A stretch of 64,000 bases of DNA from Sphingomonadales bacterium (lineage in GTDB: Bacteria; Pseudomonadota; Alphaproteobacteria; Sphingomonadales; Sphingomonadaceae): positions 489,501-553,500 of the forward strand of contig JADJAC010000010.1 in the NCBI GenBank assembly GCA_016704425.1, given 5' to 3'. Below the pieces are notes generated by a model, which searched no databases, was not told where the DNA came from, and saw only the letters and a list, made by a program, of their open reading frames with translations. Below are positions 34,878 to 42,805 of the stretch, one piece after another. How positions within the stretch are numbered: position 1 is the first letter of the stretch; every line of letters starts with the position of its first letter. The position numbers and the translations under genes are program-made.

Positions 34878-35249
34878 TCAGTAGTCCGCTGGCCGCATCA
34901 GCGTGATGACGCGCCGTGTCATCGCTGGATTGGCCGGATCCTCTGACCCGAACGCCAGTTCGGTGTCGTAATAATCGACTTTCATCAGCACCTTGATGCC
35001 ATCGACATCCATGCTTGCAAAGTCTCGCTCGGGCGAATCCGGGGCGAAGGTGCAATGGCGCAGAGCGGCCATCAACCGGGCCTGTGCCATCATGCTTTGT
35101 GCCACCGTGTCGCCGCCGAGTTCTGCAAGCAGCCCGGAGGTCATGACGATGCGGGCCGTTCGGTCACGGCCCTGGCGTGCGGCATCATTGAGCAGCGCGA
35201 TCCGCTCGGTGCGCTGCCGAGCGCAAGAGAGGTCGGATGTGTCATGCAT
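34878..35249 (-). CDS. DUF3768-family protein
   Basis: A 123-residue protein that fits the plasmid-borne DUF3768 family: a helical N-terminus (RQRTERIALLNDAARQGRD) and MKVDYYDTELAFGSEDPANP with the final RRVITLMRPADY. The function of the family is unknown. ATG 35249 has a G/A-rich site (GGAGG at 35251-35255 read on the minus strand). It lies 60 bases after the GHKL gene stop, on the same strand. Confidence 0.75.
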   Translation of the reverse strand: MHDTSDLSCARQRTERIALLNDAARQGRDRTARIVMTSGLLAELGGDTVAQSMMAQARLMAALRHCTFAPDSPERDFASMDVDGIKVLMKVDYYDTELAFGSEDPANPAMTRRVITLMRPADY

Positions 35250-35308
35250 TGGAGGTCTCCTCCCGATCAAAGGGGCGATCAGCGGGCAACCGGACGGCCT
35301 CGCGAGCC

Positions 35309-36982
35309 TCAGCCGGCAGGCTGACAAGCGGACAGCTGAACATTGATCGCGGTCCCGGGGGCGACGGTAATGGCAACCTGCCGATCCTTGGGAATGACCC
35401 ACAGGATGCTGGCGAGCGTGTCGCGGATACGCGCCGCAATGGCCTCGTCTTCGCCGAGCAGCACCCGGGCCGCGAGCTCGCGCGCATCGCGCAAGAAGTG
35501 CTCGTGCTGGGTGTCCCAGGAGTCGGCCTCGCTGTCGTCGCTCGCGCAGAAACAGACGTTCTCGATCAGATCGACCAGCGTTTCGGGGGTCAGCGCCGGA
35601 CCCGGCACATAAGCGATGCGGATCTGGTCGACACCGCTGTACCAGCCATCCTCGCCCACGACGAAGGCCACATCTGCCGGGATCCGTTCTTCGCGCTGCG
35701 TTTCGCTGGAGCGGTGGAAGACACAGAACCTCAGCTCGATCGTCTCGGCACGAACATGGTCATCGAGCGGCGGAAAGCTGCCGTTCTCGGCGATGACGTG
35801 GCCCTGCTCCCCGGCTGCAACATAGAAGCGCACGTTGCCGAGCTGATGCAGCGCGTCATACCAGCCATAGCCAGCGTATGCGGGATGGTTCTCGACGAGG
35901 TGTGGGCGCAAAGGGTGCTCGCGCAGCGCGCGCTCCAGCCCCTGTGCAATATCGGGCTCAAGATCCGCGACAAGGATCGTGTCCGCACCTGCTGCGACTT
36001 CCTCATACTCGACATTGACGTTGTCGCTCTCCGCGATGGCCGCATGCCAGCGGGGCAGGCAGGGGTCGGCCTCCGGCAGGGCAACCCCCAGATCGCGCGC
36101 TTCCTTCCAGTTCTCGAAGGAAAGCCGGTGCTGGCCTCTGTGCGCCAGCGCGGCATAGATCGTGCGCTTGCACGCTGCCTGCAGCGCCGCAAATGCGGCG
36201 TTCTCGACGAATTCCTTGCGCGCCGGGAGCACAAGGGCAAGGCCCGGGGTGGCCCCGATATCGAGCCGGGCATGGTAGGTCTTGCCGCCAAGGCTCTCCG
36301 ACACACTGGCAAGCTTGCGGGTGAGCACCATGCCATGGAAGTTCGTCGTGGGGTCCTGGTGGTATTCGCGCCCCTCGAACACGCCGATCTGGCTGCCGTT
36401 CCACTCGGCGATGTAGATCGCCTTTGCGAGAAAGTCCTCGCGCGGCACGTGCGCGCCATTGAAGAACACCGGCAGCGGGTAGAACTTCGCGACCTCGCGC
36501 AGAATCCGCTCGGTCGTCTGCTCGCTCACCCCGGGCATCAGGAAGGTGATGGTCGTCCCAACCGGGCGAGCCAGGGGCACCACGGCAATGTCCTGCGCAC
36601 CGGTCCAGCCATCCGCTGGGACATGGACCGACCATCCGGTGTCGGCATCGGCATGACGCGTGCTGATCCGGGTATCCTTGCCCGCCAGGCTGAAGACACC
36701 CATGCCTGCCGGGTCTTCGGCCTCATGGATGTGCTGGCTCCAGCCCGAATCCCCCAGCGCAATCATGGTCTGGGGATCGGCTACCCCGGACCCATCATCG
36801 ACAAGGGTCAGGCGCGCTCCGTCCTGATCCGCGCAGCAGGCGATATCGATCCGGGAAGCGCCAGCGCGGCGACTGTTCTGGAGGAGCTCGCCGAGGATAT
36901 CGCCGATGGTGCCGTTAAAGAGGCGTGTGACTTTGGTGATCGTCTTCGGGCTGACGCTGGGTCGGATGACTGTCAGGTTCAT
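35309..36982 (-). CDS. GHKL-fold ATPase (Hsp90/MutL-like nucleotide-binding domain)
   Basis: A 557-residue protein with an N-terminal GHKL ATP-binding domain: GELLQNSRRAGA (Glu32, Asn36), VDDGSGVADP (62-70), PAGMGVFSLAGK (91-102) and later GTTITFL. The rest is unassigned, with a beta-rich middle. The asparagine box and glycine boxes are intact, so it likely binds ATP. Stand-alone GHKL ATPases of this length are found on plasmids and near defence loci, but I do not know the target. ATG 36982 lies 30 bases after a G-quadruplex-like tract (37012-37031). Confidence 0.78.
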   Translation of the reverse strand: MNLTVIRPSVSPKTITKVTRLFNGTIGDILGELLQNSRRAGASRIDIACCADQDGARLTLVDDGSGVADPQTMIALGDSGWSQHIHEAEDPAGMGVFSLAGKDTRISTRHADADTGWSVHVPADGWTGAQDIAVVPLARPVGTTITFLMPGVSEQTTERILREVAKFYPLPVFFNGAHVPREDFLAKAIYIAEWNGSQIGVFEGREYHQDPTTNFHGMVLTRKLASVSESLGGKTYHARLDIGATPGLALVLPARKEFVENAAFAALQAACKRTIYAALAHRGQHRLSFENWKEARDLGVALPEADPCLPRWHAAIAESDNVNVEYEEVAAGADTILVADLEPDIAQGLERALREHPLRPHLVENHPAYAGYGWYDALHQLGNVRFYVAAGEQGHVIAENGSFPPLDDHVRAETIELRFCVFHRSSETQREERIPADVAFVVGEDGWYSGVDQIRIAYVPGPALTPETLVDLIENVCFCASDDSEADSWDTQHEHFLRDARELAARVLLGEDEAIAARIRDTLASILWVIPKDRQVAITVAPGTAINVQLSACQPAG

Positions 36983-37011
36983 GGCAAAGGGTCCTTCATC
37001 GCACTGGTTCG

Positions 37012-37031
37012 CCCTTCCCCTCCCCCTCCCC
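37012..37031 (-). other. G-quadruplex-like tract in the GHKL leader
   Basis: Reading the minus strand, GGGGAGGGGGAGGGGAAGGG has four runs of at least three G separated by one or two bases, a textbook four-run quadruplex motif. It lies about 30 bases upstream of ATG 36982. Near-identical three-run tracts occur before other genes (see findings). Confidence 0.6.
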
Positions 37032-37085
37032 TTCAGATAGGCGGATCAATGCCTGGCCAGAGCCGGGTGGCCTTCGGCCTGCTCT

Positions 37086-37721
37086 TCATCCGACTCGCTT
37101 GGGCCGCAGGGCCTCAGGTATCGGGATGACCTCGTGCGCCGTATCGCGCAGCGCCGTGACCTCGCCGCGCGCGGCGTAGAGGTCCTTGGCGATGAGCGCG
37201 CAGACTTCGGCCTCGCCATAGGTTGGTCGGCCAAGGTGATCGACGCGTTCGACTTGCCGGGCAATCACGCCGACCTTGCCTTCCGGCACCCATTCGGCCC
37301 AATCGCCCCAGGCGCTGGTCACGCAGAATTCGCCGATCACGGCCATATAGGCCTTGCGCGTCCGCAGGATCGCGGACGCATTCTCCTCGACGGCCTCTCC
37401 GGTAAAGGCACCGAAGCGGTCCGGGTGCCAACACCGCGCGGTATCGCGGGCAAGCTGCAGAAAGCCCGCGGAGCAGGAGCGCTGGCGTTCAAGCTCGCTG
37501 GCGAAGGCAAGGATCGGGAGCGCCCAGTCGCAGTCTTCCTCGTAGGAGCCGCCCTCGATCAGTAGCGCCGGCGGCATGGCGGCCTGCCTCTGATCGGACA
37601 GAATGATGCCGCCGTGGCTGGCGGTCATCACCGACCAAATGCCGGGGCCAAGCTGATCGGCCTGCTGGACTGCGCCCCAGATCGATGTCGATGGGCGCGG
37701 CGACGGGGCAAAACATGTCAT
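37086..37721 (-). CDS. Hypothetical plasmid protein (possibly DUF7007)
   Basis: A 211-residue protein with GAVQQADQLGPGIWSVMTAS and SHGGIILSDQRQ near its start, a pattern I associate with a phage/plasmid family recalled as DUF7007. The rest contains EECDW-like acidic patches and EENASAILRTRKAYMAV. ATG 37721 has AAGGAG at nine bases; a C/T tract lies at 37755-37767. Function unknown. Confidence 0.65.
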   Translation of the reverse strand: MTCFAPSPRPSTSIWGAVQQADQLGPGIWSVMTASHGGIILSDQRQAAMPPALLIEGGSYEEDCDWALPILAFASELERQRSCSAGFLQLARDTARCWHPDRFGAFTGEAVEENASAILRTRKAYMAVIGEFCVTSAWGDWAEWVPEGKVGVIARQVERVDHLGRPTYGEAEVCALIAKDLYAARGEVTALRDTAHEVIPIPEALRPKRVG

Positions 37722-37754
37722 GAGCGAACTCTCCTTCTTCAGGTTCGCTCAAAT

Positions 37755-37767
37755 CCTCCCCCTCCCC
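37755..37767 (-). other. G-rich leader tract
   Basis: On the minus strand GGGGAGGGGGAGG, sharing the 16-base CCTCCCCCTCCCCTTC (plus strand) with 37012-37031 and 52277-52295. It lies about 34 bases upstream of ATG 37721. Confidence 0.55.
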
Positions 37768-37768
37768 T

Positions 37769-39055
37769 TCACTCGAGAAGGCTGCGGGCTTCGCTGATAA
37801 TTGCCTCAGGCGTCACGCTGCTCACCGGCAGGCATACGACAATCCCGGCCTGACCGAGACGCTCGCGCTCGATGCTGCGCAGCTCAAGATAGTCAGCATC
37901 ATCCGACTGCAGGATCTGGAGCGCGAACTTGCACTCCACCCCGCTATGCTCATCGAGCAGCGCCACCAGGAAATCCGGCCTCGCCGAGCCCGCAGCCAGC
38001 GTGATGTCAAAGAGGACCTTCTTGACCGCCATCCTGACACCGAGACGGCGCAGTTCATATTGGGCCTGTTGGAGCGCGCGCAGCACGTCGCGATCATGGT
38101 CGCGCTCGGCGGGCACGAACTGGTTCCCGCTGAAGACAGGCTGGGCATAGGCGCGCAGCGCCAGGTATCCTTCGCGCCGACTATGCTCGCCGACGACGGC
38201 CAGCACGAGAAAGGGTGGCTCGACCTCGGCCCGGATGATCCCAGTGTGCTGGATGCGATTGCGGATTTCGACAGTTCCGAGCCCCGTCACCACTTCGCTC
38301 GATGTGACCTCGCTTGCTTCGAGAAGCAGGAAGGACTGCGGCGCAAACTCGGGCGGCCAGGTCTCGGCGGCAGCCCGTAACCGGGCATGGACCCGCCGCT
38401 TCTCGTAATCGATGGCGTTGGTGTAGAGGTGATCCGACAGCCGAATGCCCGGCGCGATCTCGAGGCCCTCGGCTGCGCGCTTGAGGTGGTGCATTTCTTC
38501 GCTGATCGAGCCTGCGCGCCTGCCACTGGGCGGTAATTCGCGCAGGATGTTCGAGCCTGCGCGTTCGAGCAGAAGCCAGAGTAGCTTGCCCAGGCGCGGG
38601 ATGGCGACGCCGCGTGAGCGGTCGTCAGGCTCTATGTCCTCTGGCCTTTGTGCAAGCTTCTCCGGTGCCTTCTGGTGGGCACTGAACAGGCCTTTTGGTA
38701 GGCCAATAGCATAGAGCGAATCCTTCACGGTCTCGCGGATGCGCGGTGGCGCCTGCGGCAGATGAAACGGGCAACCTGGCTCGTGGCCTGGCCGCGCAGT
38801 AAGGCGCCGGAGGTAATAGGTCTCCTGAAAACTGAGATAGGCCGCGCTCATCAGCGGCGGCGGCCGCTCTGCCCCAAGGCAATCGCAGGCGATCCACTTG
38901 TGGTTCTCTCGCGCGGTCGAGACCAGTGAGACTGAAGCGCGGTGGTCGGCCTCGCTGCCCCGGCCTGTATACCACCGCACCAGCGCAGCCTTCAGCTCGT
39001 CGCTGATCGCGACCCTGCCGGTCTTTCCTGTGGTGTCCTTACCTACCAGCCACAT
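37769..39055 (-). CDS. DUF1173-family protein
   Basis: A 428-residue protein. Conserved Cys near the N-terminus (WIACDCLGAE, GHEPGCPFHL) fit the DUF1173 family, described by three conserved cysteines there. Its C-terminal part carries RPDFLVALLDEHSGVECKF, a PD-(D/E)xK-like nuclease motif (Asp then Glu-Cys-Lys). I read it as a nuclease-fold protein with a metal-binding N-terminal region; nuclease activity is inferred. The gene diverges from the 39123 gene, and the LexA-type box lies between the two starts. Confidence 0.7.
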   Translation of the reverse strand: MWLVGKDTTGKTGRVAISDELKAALVRWYTGRGSEADHRASVSLVSTARENHKWIACDCLGAERPPPLMSAAYLSFQETYYLRRLTARPGHEPGCPFHLPQAPPRIRETVKDSLYAIGLPKGLFSAHQKAPEKLAQRPEDIEPDDRSRGVAIPRLGKLLWLLLERAGSNILRELPPSGRRAGSISEEMHHLKRAAEGLEIAPGIRLSDHLYTNAIDYEKRRVHARLRAAAETWPPEFAPQSFLLLEASEVTSSEVVTGLGTVEIRNRIQHTGIIRAEVEPPFLVLAVVGEHSRREGYLALRAYAQPVFSGNQFVPAERDHDRDVLRALQQAQYELRRLGVRMAVKKVLFDITLAAGSARPDFLVALLDEHSGVECKFALQILQSDDADYLELRSIERERLGQAGIVVCLPVSSVTPEAIISEARSLLE

Positions 39056-39083
39056 GCATGATGACGCCTTGACCCTGTCATTT

Positions 39084-39098
39084 GTTCACGGTATGTTC
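39084..39098. promoter_or_regulatory. LexA-type SOS box
   Basis: GTTC ACGGTAT GTTC is an exact GTTC-N7-GTTC direct repeat, the alphaproteobacterial LexA site. It lies 25 bases before the 39123 gene and 29 before the divergent DUF1173 gene, so it can control both. Confidence 0.75.
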
Positions 39099-39122
39099 AT
39101 AATCTGCAGGAGCCCACAAATA

Positions 39123-39620
39123 ATGAACAAGGTCTTTGATATCGGCAAGTTCGACCTCGATGTCACGCTGCGCGACGCGGCGCTTGATCCGAATTGCCGC
39201 CCAACCAAACGTATGCTCGCCAATGCCTCGATCGGAGTGGAGCCGTTCGATGCTTATTACTCGGCGCGCGAGCTCTACGAGACCTTGCAGGGCGTCTTTC
39301 AGGGCCTGCCCAATGCCAAGGCCCGGCTGACACAGATCCTGTCCTGCCATTGCGATGACTATCAGCGCTGTCTTTACTACGCGCTGGCAGGGCGCGGGGT
39401 TGTCCAGATGCTCGACGATCTCGAATGGCTCTTCGAGCTCCTCGGGCCGCGGTGCCAGATGTCGGGGCACATTCTGCGCTCGGGCCAGCACCCTGCGCCG
39501 ATGGTCAACCCTTACGTCTCGTCAGAGCCTGATGGCCCTGTTCCTGCCCGCAATGCCGACTTTATTGAAGGACCATCGTGGTATCTCGATCCCGGTCTTG
39601 GAGGGATGATCGAGGAATAA
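39123..39620 (+). CDS. Hypothetical protein under a LexA box
   Basis: A 165-residue protein beginning MNKVFDIGKFDLDVTLRDAA, with a helical middle and a conserved-looking CHCDDYQRCLYYAL segment that could hold a metal or structural role. ATG 39123 has CAGGAG upstream, and the LexA-type box at 39084-39098 lies just before it. It is one of the few plus-strand genes in this array and is bounded by the RES toxin gene. No family recognised; SOS regulation is an inference from the box. Confidence 0.65.
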   Translation: MNKVFDIGKFDLDVTLRDAALDPNCRPTKRMLANASIGVEPFDAYYSARELYETLQGVFQGLPNAKARLTQILSCHCDDYQRCLYYALAGRGVVQMLDDLEWLFELLGPRCQMSGHILRSGQHPAPMVNPYVSSEPDGPVPARNADFIEGPSWYLDPGLGGMIEE

Positions 39621-39627
39621 GCGGCCA

Positions 39628-40122
39628 TCAGTTATTGCGAAGGCCAAGCCGGTCGGCGTCATCAACAAGCGTGATGCGCCCGTCCCAGTCCCACAGGACC
39701 AGATTGAGCGCGTCCGCGGGGGCGCCGCGGGCGTAACTCGGGACAACGATGCCGGCATAGCCTTGCGCGATCGCGGCCTCCGCCAGGTCTTGCGTCGGGA
39801 CCGCCTTGCCTGAGAGCATCTTATCACGCCACGCCGGGTCGGCGAGCTCAGCCGGTGCGATACCGAAAGGCCGCAATGCAGCCCCATCGCGGCCATCGAG
39901 CAACGGTCCGATGTCGGCCTGATAGGCGACCAGCGTGGTGGGCTGCAGCGTGCCAACCTGATTGGCCTCGCGCAGCGCGGTCTCAGGGGCGAGGGAAGTA
40001 TAGAGCGCGATGCGCCCGATGCGATTGAACCGTCCGCCAAACCGGGCCGCCCCCTCCCCTGAGAGGGGTTCGCGGGACCAAACCGGATTGTGGGCGCGGT
40101 AGAGCAGCCCGGTAAAGAGCAT
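39628..40122 (-). CDS. RES-domain toxin
   Basis: A 164-residue RES-family toxin. LLYRAHNPVWSREPL has the conserved Arg, followed by GEGAARFGGRFNRIGRIALY and the Tyr/Ser/Glu-containing TSLAPETALREA. RES toxins remove NAD by phosphorolysis and are paired with Xre/DUF2384 antitoxins. The start is four bases after the antitoxin stop. It ends close to the converging 39123 gene. The antitoxin and the palindromic operator at 40496 support a complete, active module. Confidence 0.85.
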   Translation of the reverse strand: MLFTGLLYRAHNPVWSREPLSGEGAARFGGRFNRIGRIALYTSLAPETALREANQVGTLQPTTLVAYQADIGPLLDGRDGAALRPFGIAPAELADPAWRDKMLSGKAVPTQDLAEAAIAQGYAGIVVPSYARGAPADALNLVLWDWDGRITLVDDADRLGLRNN

Positions 40123-40126
40123 TGGA

Positions 40127-40477
40127 CTAGGCGTGGACGCCGGCGTCGACCGCGTCGATATAGGTCAGCACGTCATCGGCCCGGTTGCTTTGCACCAGCT
40201 GCATGGCGGTCTGGCCCGAGAAGCCGGGCAGCGGTTCCGAGCGGTACCAGGCATAGGCCAGCAACGCCGAGCCAAAGCGCGGCTCGACCTTGTTGAGCAC
40301 CTCGACCATCTGGCGAAGGCGGCGCTGGGTACGTGTCGACGCGATCCGGTCTTTGCGCTGGATCGCGTCCTTGCCGAGGCCCAGCGAGCGTGCGAGTTCG
40401 TCGCTGGTGGTCCGCAGCGCGTCGACGATCTTGCGCGGAGCAAACGCGCCGTTGTCAGCGTAGTTTTGAATCGCCAT
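40127..40477 (-). CDS. Xre/MbcA-type antitoxin of a RES module
   Basis: A 116-residue antitoxin. RKIVDALRTTSDELARSLGL is the helical DNA-binding half, and the C-terminus (SGQTAMQLVQSNRADDVLTY) is the DUF2384-type partner-binding domain. ATG 40477 is the first internal Met of a longer frame. It lies 19 bases after a perfect 7-bp inverted repeat (40496-40515), the likely operator. The RES toxin gene follows after four bases. Together they form a plasmid-addiction module. Confidence 0.82.
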   Translation of the reverse strand: MAIQNYADNGAFAPRKIVDALRTTSDELARSLGLGKDAIQRKDRIASTRTQRRLRQMVEVLNKVEPRFGSALLAYAWYRSEPLPGFSGQTAMQLVQSNRADDVLTYIDAVDAGVHA

Positions 40478-40495
40478 TGCACTTTCCCATGAATT

Positions 40496-40515
40496 TTGAC
40501 GCGATATAGCGTCAA
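40496..40515. promoter_or_regulatory. Operator of the RES/Xre module
   Basis: TTGACGC-GATATA-GCGTCAA is a perfect 7-bp inverted repeat with a 6-base spacer, 19 bases upstream of the antitoxin start. The left arm TTGACG also reads as a -35 box. It is a good candidate for autoregulation by the Xre/RES complex. Confidence 0.75.
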
Positions 40516-40589
40516 TCTTTGCGGTAATCAAGGTTTGCTGTGCCCAGACCCAGCAGGTGTTCCGGTTCAACCGCAGAGGTTTCCCGCTC

Positions 40590-40790
40590 TTACAAAACCA
40601 CGACCTGCAATTCGATCGCACCGGGAAGGCCCTCTTCTGCAGGCATAACGCAGAAGGGCTGGAGCTTGCTGTCCGTCCTCACCACGGCATGGCTCTGCCC
40701 GGAATTTGCGGTCATCCGAATGGCGACACGCTCGGCATTGGCGCGTCCGCACAGGATCGCCCTTCTGGGATCGAGGCTCTGAAGCAGCAT
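40590..40790 (-). CDS. Small hypothetical protein
   Basis: A 66-residue protein, MLLQSLDPRRAILCGRANAE, with a hydrophobic end (GAIELQVVVL). ATG 40790 has GGGAGG at a good distance. It is on the same strand as, and just after, the 40807 gene. It has no family I recognise and is too short for a structural call. Confidence 0.5.
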   Translation of the reverse strand: MLLQSLDPRRAILCGRANAERVAIRMTANSGQSHAVVRTDSKLQPFCVMPAEEGLPGAIELQVVVL

Positions 40791-40806
40791 GGTCACCTCC
40801 CGAGCG

Positions 40807-41430
40807 TTACGGCGTTGCCGGGAAGAATGTGCGCGGCGCACGCTTGGGGGGCACGACTTCGAACCGGCGCTCCATCAATCTGCTGATGCGGAACCGGCCT
40901 CGACCATCGGGCGTACTGAGTTCAATCTTCGCCCCGCGCTTTGTCACCCTGAATTCGGCGTGTTCGCTCCCGTCGGTGAACTTCATGGGTTCAGGCAGCC
41001 GGATCATGTCGCCATCGGCGATCTTGCGTTCCTTCAGCCGCAGCTGCCGGTAGCACCGGTTGCGCCAGTCGAGGGCATAAGGGTGATTGGTTGGCCCCAG
41101 CTCCTCGAGGATATTTCTGGGACATCCGGCCTCCACCGGCCCGGAGTTTTCATCCATGTCCTTATAGCCGAACAGGAGGCCGTCTGCGGCCTTGGGGTTC
41201 CAGCGCACCAGACAGATCACCGCGGAGATGGCGTGGGTCTGGTTGTTCGGTCCAAAGCGCTGGACAGCCGCGTAATAGGCCCCGGTTGTGGACACGCTTC
41301 TGATGACCCGGCATCCTTCAAAGCTGCCGGTTTCTTCATTTTCGCGCTCCCATGTGAGCTGATTGTCGAGATAGGCCTTGGGAGTGTCGAAGCCCCCCAT
41401 TCCGGCACGGTGCATGTAAAGCCAGCCCAT
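40807..41430 (-). CDS. Hypothetical protein (possibly DUF6927)
   Basis: A 207-residue protein starting MGWLYMHRAGMGGFDTPKAY, a start I associate with a plasmid family recalled as DUF6927. It carries a basic C-terminus (RGRFRISRLMERRFEVVPPKR). ATG 41430 has AAGGAG upstream. The next gene upstream ends 12 bases before it, so they are in one operon. Function unknown. Confidence 0.6.
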   Translation of the reverse strand: MGWLYMHRAGMGGFDTPKAYLDNQLTWERENEETGSFEGCRVIRSVSTTGAYYAAVQRFGPNNQTHAISAVICLVRWNPKAADGLLFGYKDMDENSGPVEAGCPRNILEELGPTNHPYALDWRNRCYRQLRLKERKIADGDMIRLPEPMKFTDGSEHAEFRVTKRGAKIELSTPDGRGRFRISRLMERRFEVVPPKRAPRTFFPATP

Positions 41431-41442
41431 GCGTGTTCTCCT

Positions 41443-42084
41443 TCAGATGAGCCCCGGCTGCGCCGGAGGTGCGATCTTCAATTCGCGCGCGATCCGCGCC
41501 GTGAGTGCGGGAATGTCTGCAAGGGCGGTGATCGGCGCTTTGCGCATCACCGCGCCAGGCGGTTTCCAGAACGGGTTGCGCCAAGCGAGACCCGGCTCGC
41601 CGAACCTTTCCGGGCTGATCCGGATATAGATACCTTCGGCTTCCAGCACATGCTCGCCCGCGAGCTGTTCCTGTGAGGTGTAATAGCTGATGCGGTAATC
41701 GGCATGCTCGAGCCCGATCCCTGCTGCGATCTGGCGGAGCGCGCGCGTGCCCTCGCGCCGATAGTGGCGCAGCTCTTCGGGACGATAGTCGATCCCGCGC
41801 TTGACCAGCGCAATGATCGCCGGTCTGTGCTTGAGCTCGGCAAGGCGTTCGATGCACTGGGACCGCAGCGCCTGGTCGTCTGCCTCACATTCGGTTGGCC
41901 TTCCGTCGGCAATCCGCTGAAGGTGGCGGGTGAGGAGCAGCACTGCCGGGCAGCTTGCAGCCTGCCGGCCTGCAAGGCGGACATCATCGACGGCCTCGTT
42001 CAATGCTCGCAGCGCATTCTCGAAGGTTGTCAGTCCATCAGGCTGGAGTGCGCGGCGGTAACGGTAATCGATGTCGCAGGACAT
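41443..42084 (-). CDS. Hypothetical helical protein
   Basis: A 213-residue Arg/Ala-rich protein starting MSCDIDYRYRRALQPDGLTT. ATG 42084 has AGGAAG upstream; a C/T tract lies at 42115-42132. It contains no recognised motif. It is in an operon with the 40807 gene (12-base gap). Its basic nature could suit nucleic-acid binding, but that is not shown. Confidence 0.6.
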   Translation of the reverse strand: MSCDIDYRYRRALQPDGLTTFENALRALNEAVDDVRLAGRQAASCPAVLLLTRHLQRIADGRPTECEADDQALRSQCIERLAELKHRPAIIALVKRGIDYRPEELRHYRREGTRALRQIAAGIGLEHADYRISYYTSQEQLAGEHVLEAEGIYIRISPERFGEPGLAWRNPFWKPPGAVMRKAPITALADIPALTARIARELKIAPPAQPGLI

Positions 42085-42131
42085 GAGGCTTCCTTTCCAT
42101 TGCAAGATGCAATGGCCCCATCCCCCTTCCC

Positions 42132-42503
42132 TCAATGCAGGCTGCGACGATGTTCGCTTAGGCCCTGCAGCGGCAACGGCTCGTAGATCATCGGTCGCAG
42201 GAGCGTGCCTGGCGCAATCTGCTCGAGGATTCGTGCAACTGCCGAGACCGCAACGCCCGCCTCGGTTGTCTGGATGATGAGCGTTCGGCCTTGACCCGGA
42301 GCTGTGCCAAGTGACCAACCGGCGTCCCCCTTGCCGAGAAGACCGTCCAGCACCTGGCGTGGATCCCTCTGGGGAAACAGGCCTGCGATATACTCAGCCA
42401 GCACACCGCCAATGGGCGCCCTCCCCCGGCCTGCAACATCGCCGGCATAACGGTGAAGCTGGGTGAGGCGAACGACCTCCTCGGGGGGTTGGCTCAAGCA
42501 CAA
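42132..42503 (-). CDS. Hypothetical protein, weak start
   Basis: A 123-residue protein (TTG start at 42503; no internal ATG gives a better start), with a LIIQTTEAGVAVSAVARILE helix and no recognised domain. It overlaps the end of the ardC tail fragment by 10 bases. The C/T tract follows its end. I keep it because the frame is long and well composed, but it could be a shadow. Confidence 0.45.
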   Translation of the reverse strand: MCLSQPPEEVVRLTQLHRYAGDVAGRGRAPIGGVLAEYIAGLFPQRDPRQVLDGLLGKGDAGWSLGTAPGQGRTLIIQTTEAGVAVSAVARILEQIAPGTLLRPMIYEPLPLQGLSEHRRSLH

Positions 42504-42805
42504 GCCGGAACTGGCGCCGTTTCATCGGCTTCCTCCCCTTCATGCTCGACAGGTTCGCTCTGGTAGCCCGAATAGGCCGCAAGATGGTTGAATGCCTGAT
42601 CGGCCTTCGCGGCCGCGGTGATGATCGCCGTCTTGTCGGCCTTGAGGATCTCCAGCCAGTGCGAGACGTAGCTGGCATGGCTTTCGTGGAGGTCTGCCGG
42701 AAGGCCCAGTTCGTAGCAGATCCGGGCACTCACCTGCTCGGCGATATATCCTGACAGTCCAGCCCTTATCTGACTTCCACTGCAAATTTTCCGGACGCGC
42801 GTCAT
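42494..42805 (-). pseudogene. ardC: C-terminal half of the split ardC gene
   Basis: A 103-residue frame whose residues 20 onward (IAEQVSARICYELGLP, then HASYVSHWLEILKADK and AIITAAAKADQ) match the C-terminus of ArdC proteins and are a paralogue of the tail of the intact ardC at 42802-43704. Its first 19 residues are encoded by the end of the mobile element. The preceding half is at 49301-50044: the two join at ..FEELVA / (E)QVSAR.. An ATGA overlap with the intact ardC may still allow translation, but the zinc motif is missing, so it is non-functional alone. Confidence 0.7.

Noticed and set aside
35237..37129. 630-codon plus-strand frame
   Set aside because: It is antisense to the GHKL ATPase gene, whose motifs are clear. 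The shadow has no recognised domain.
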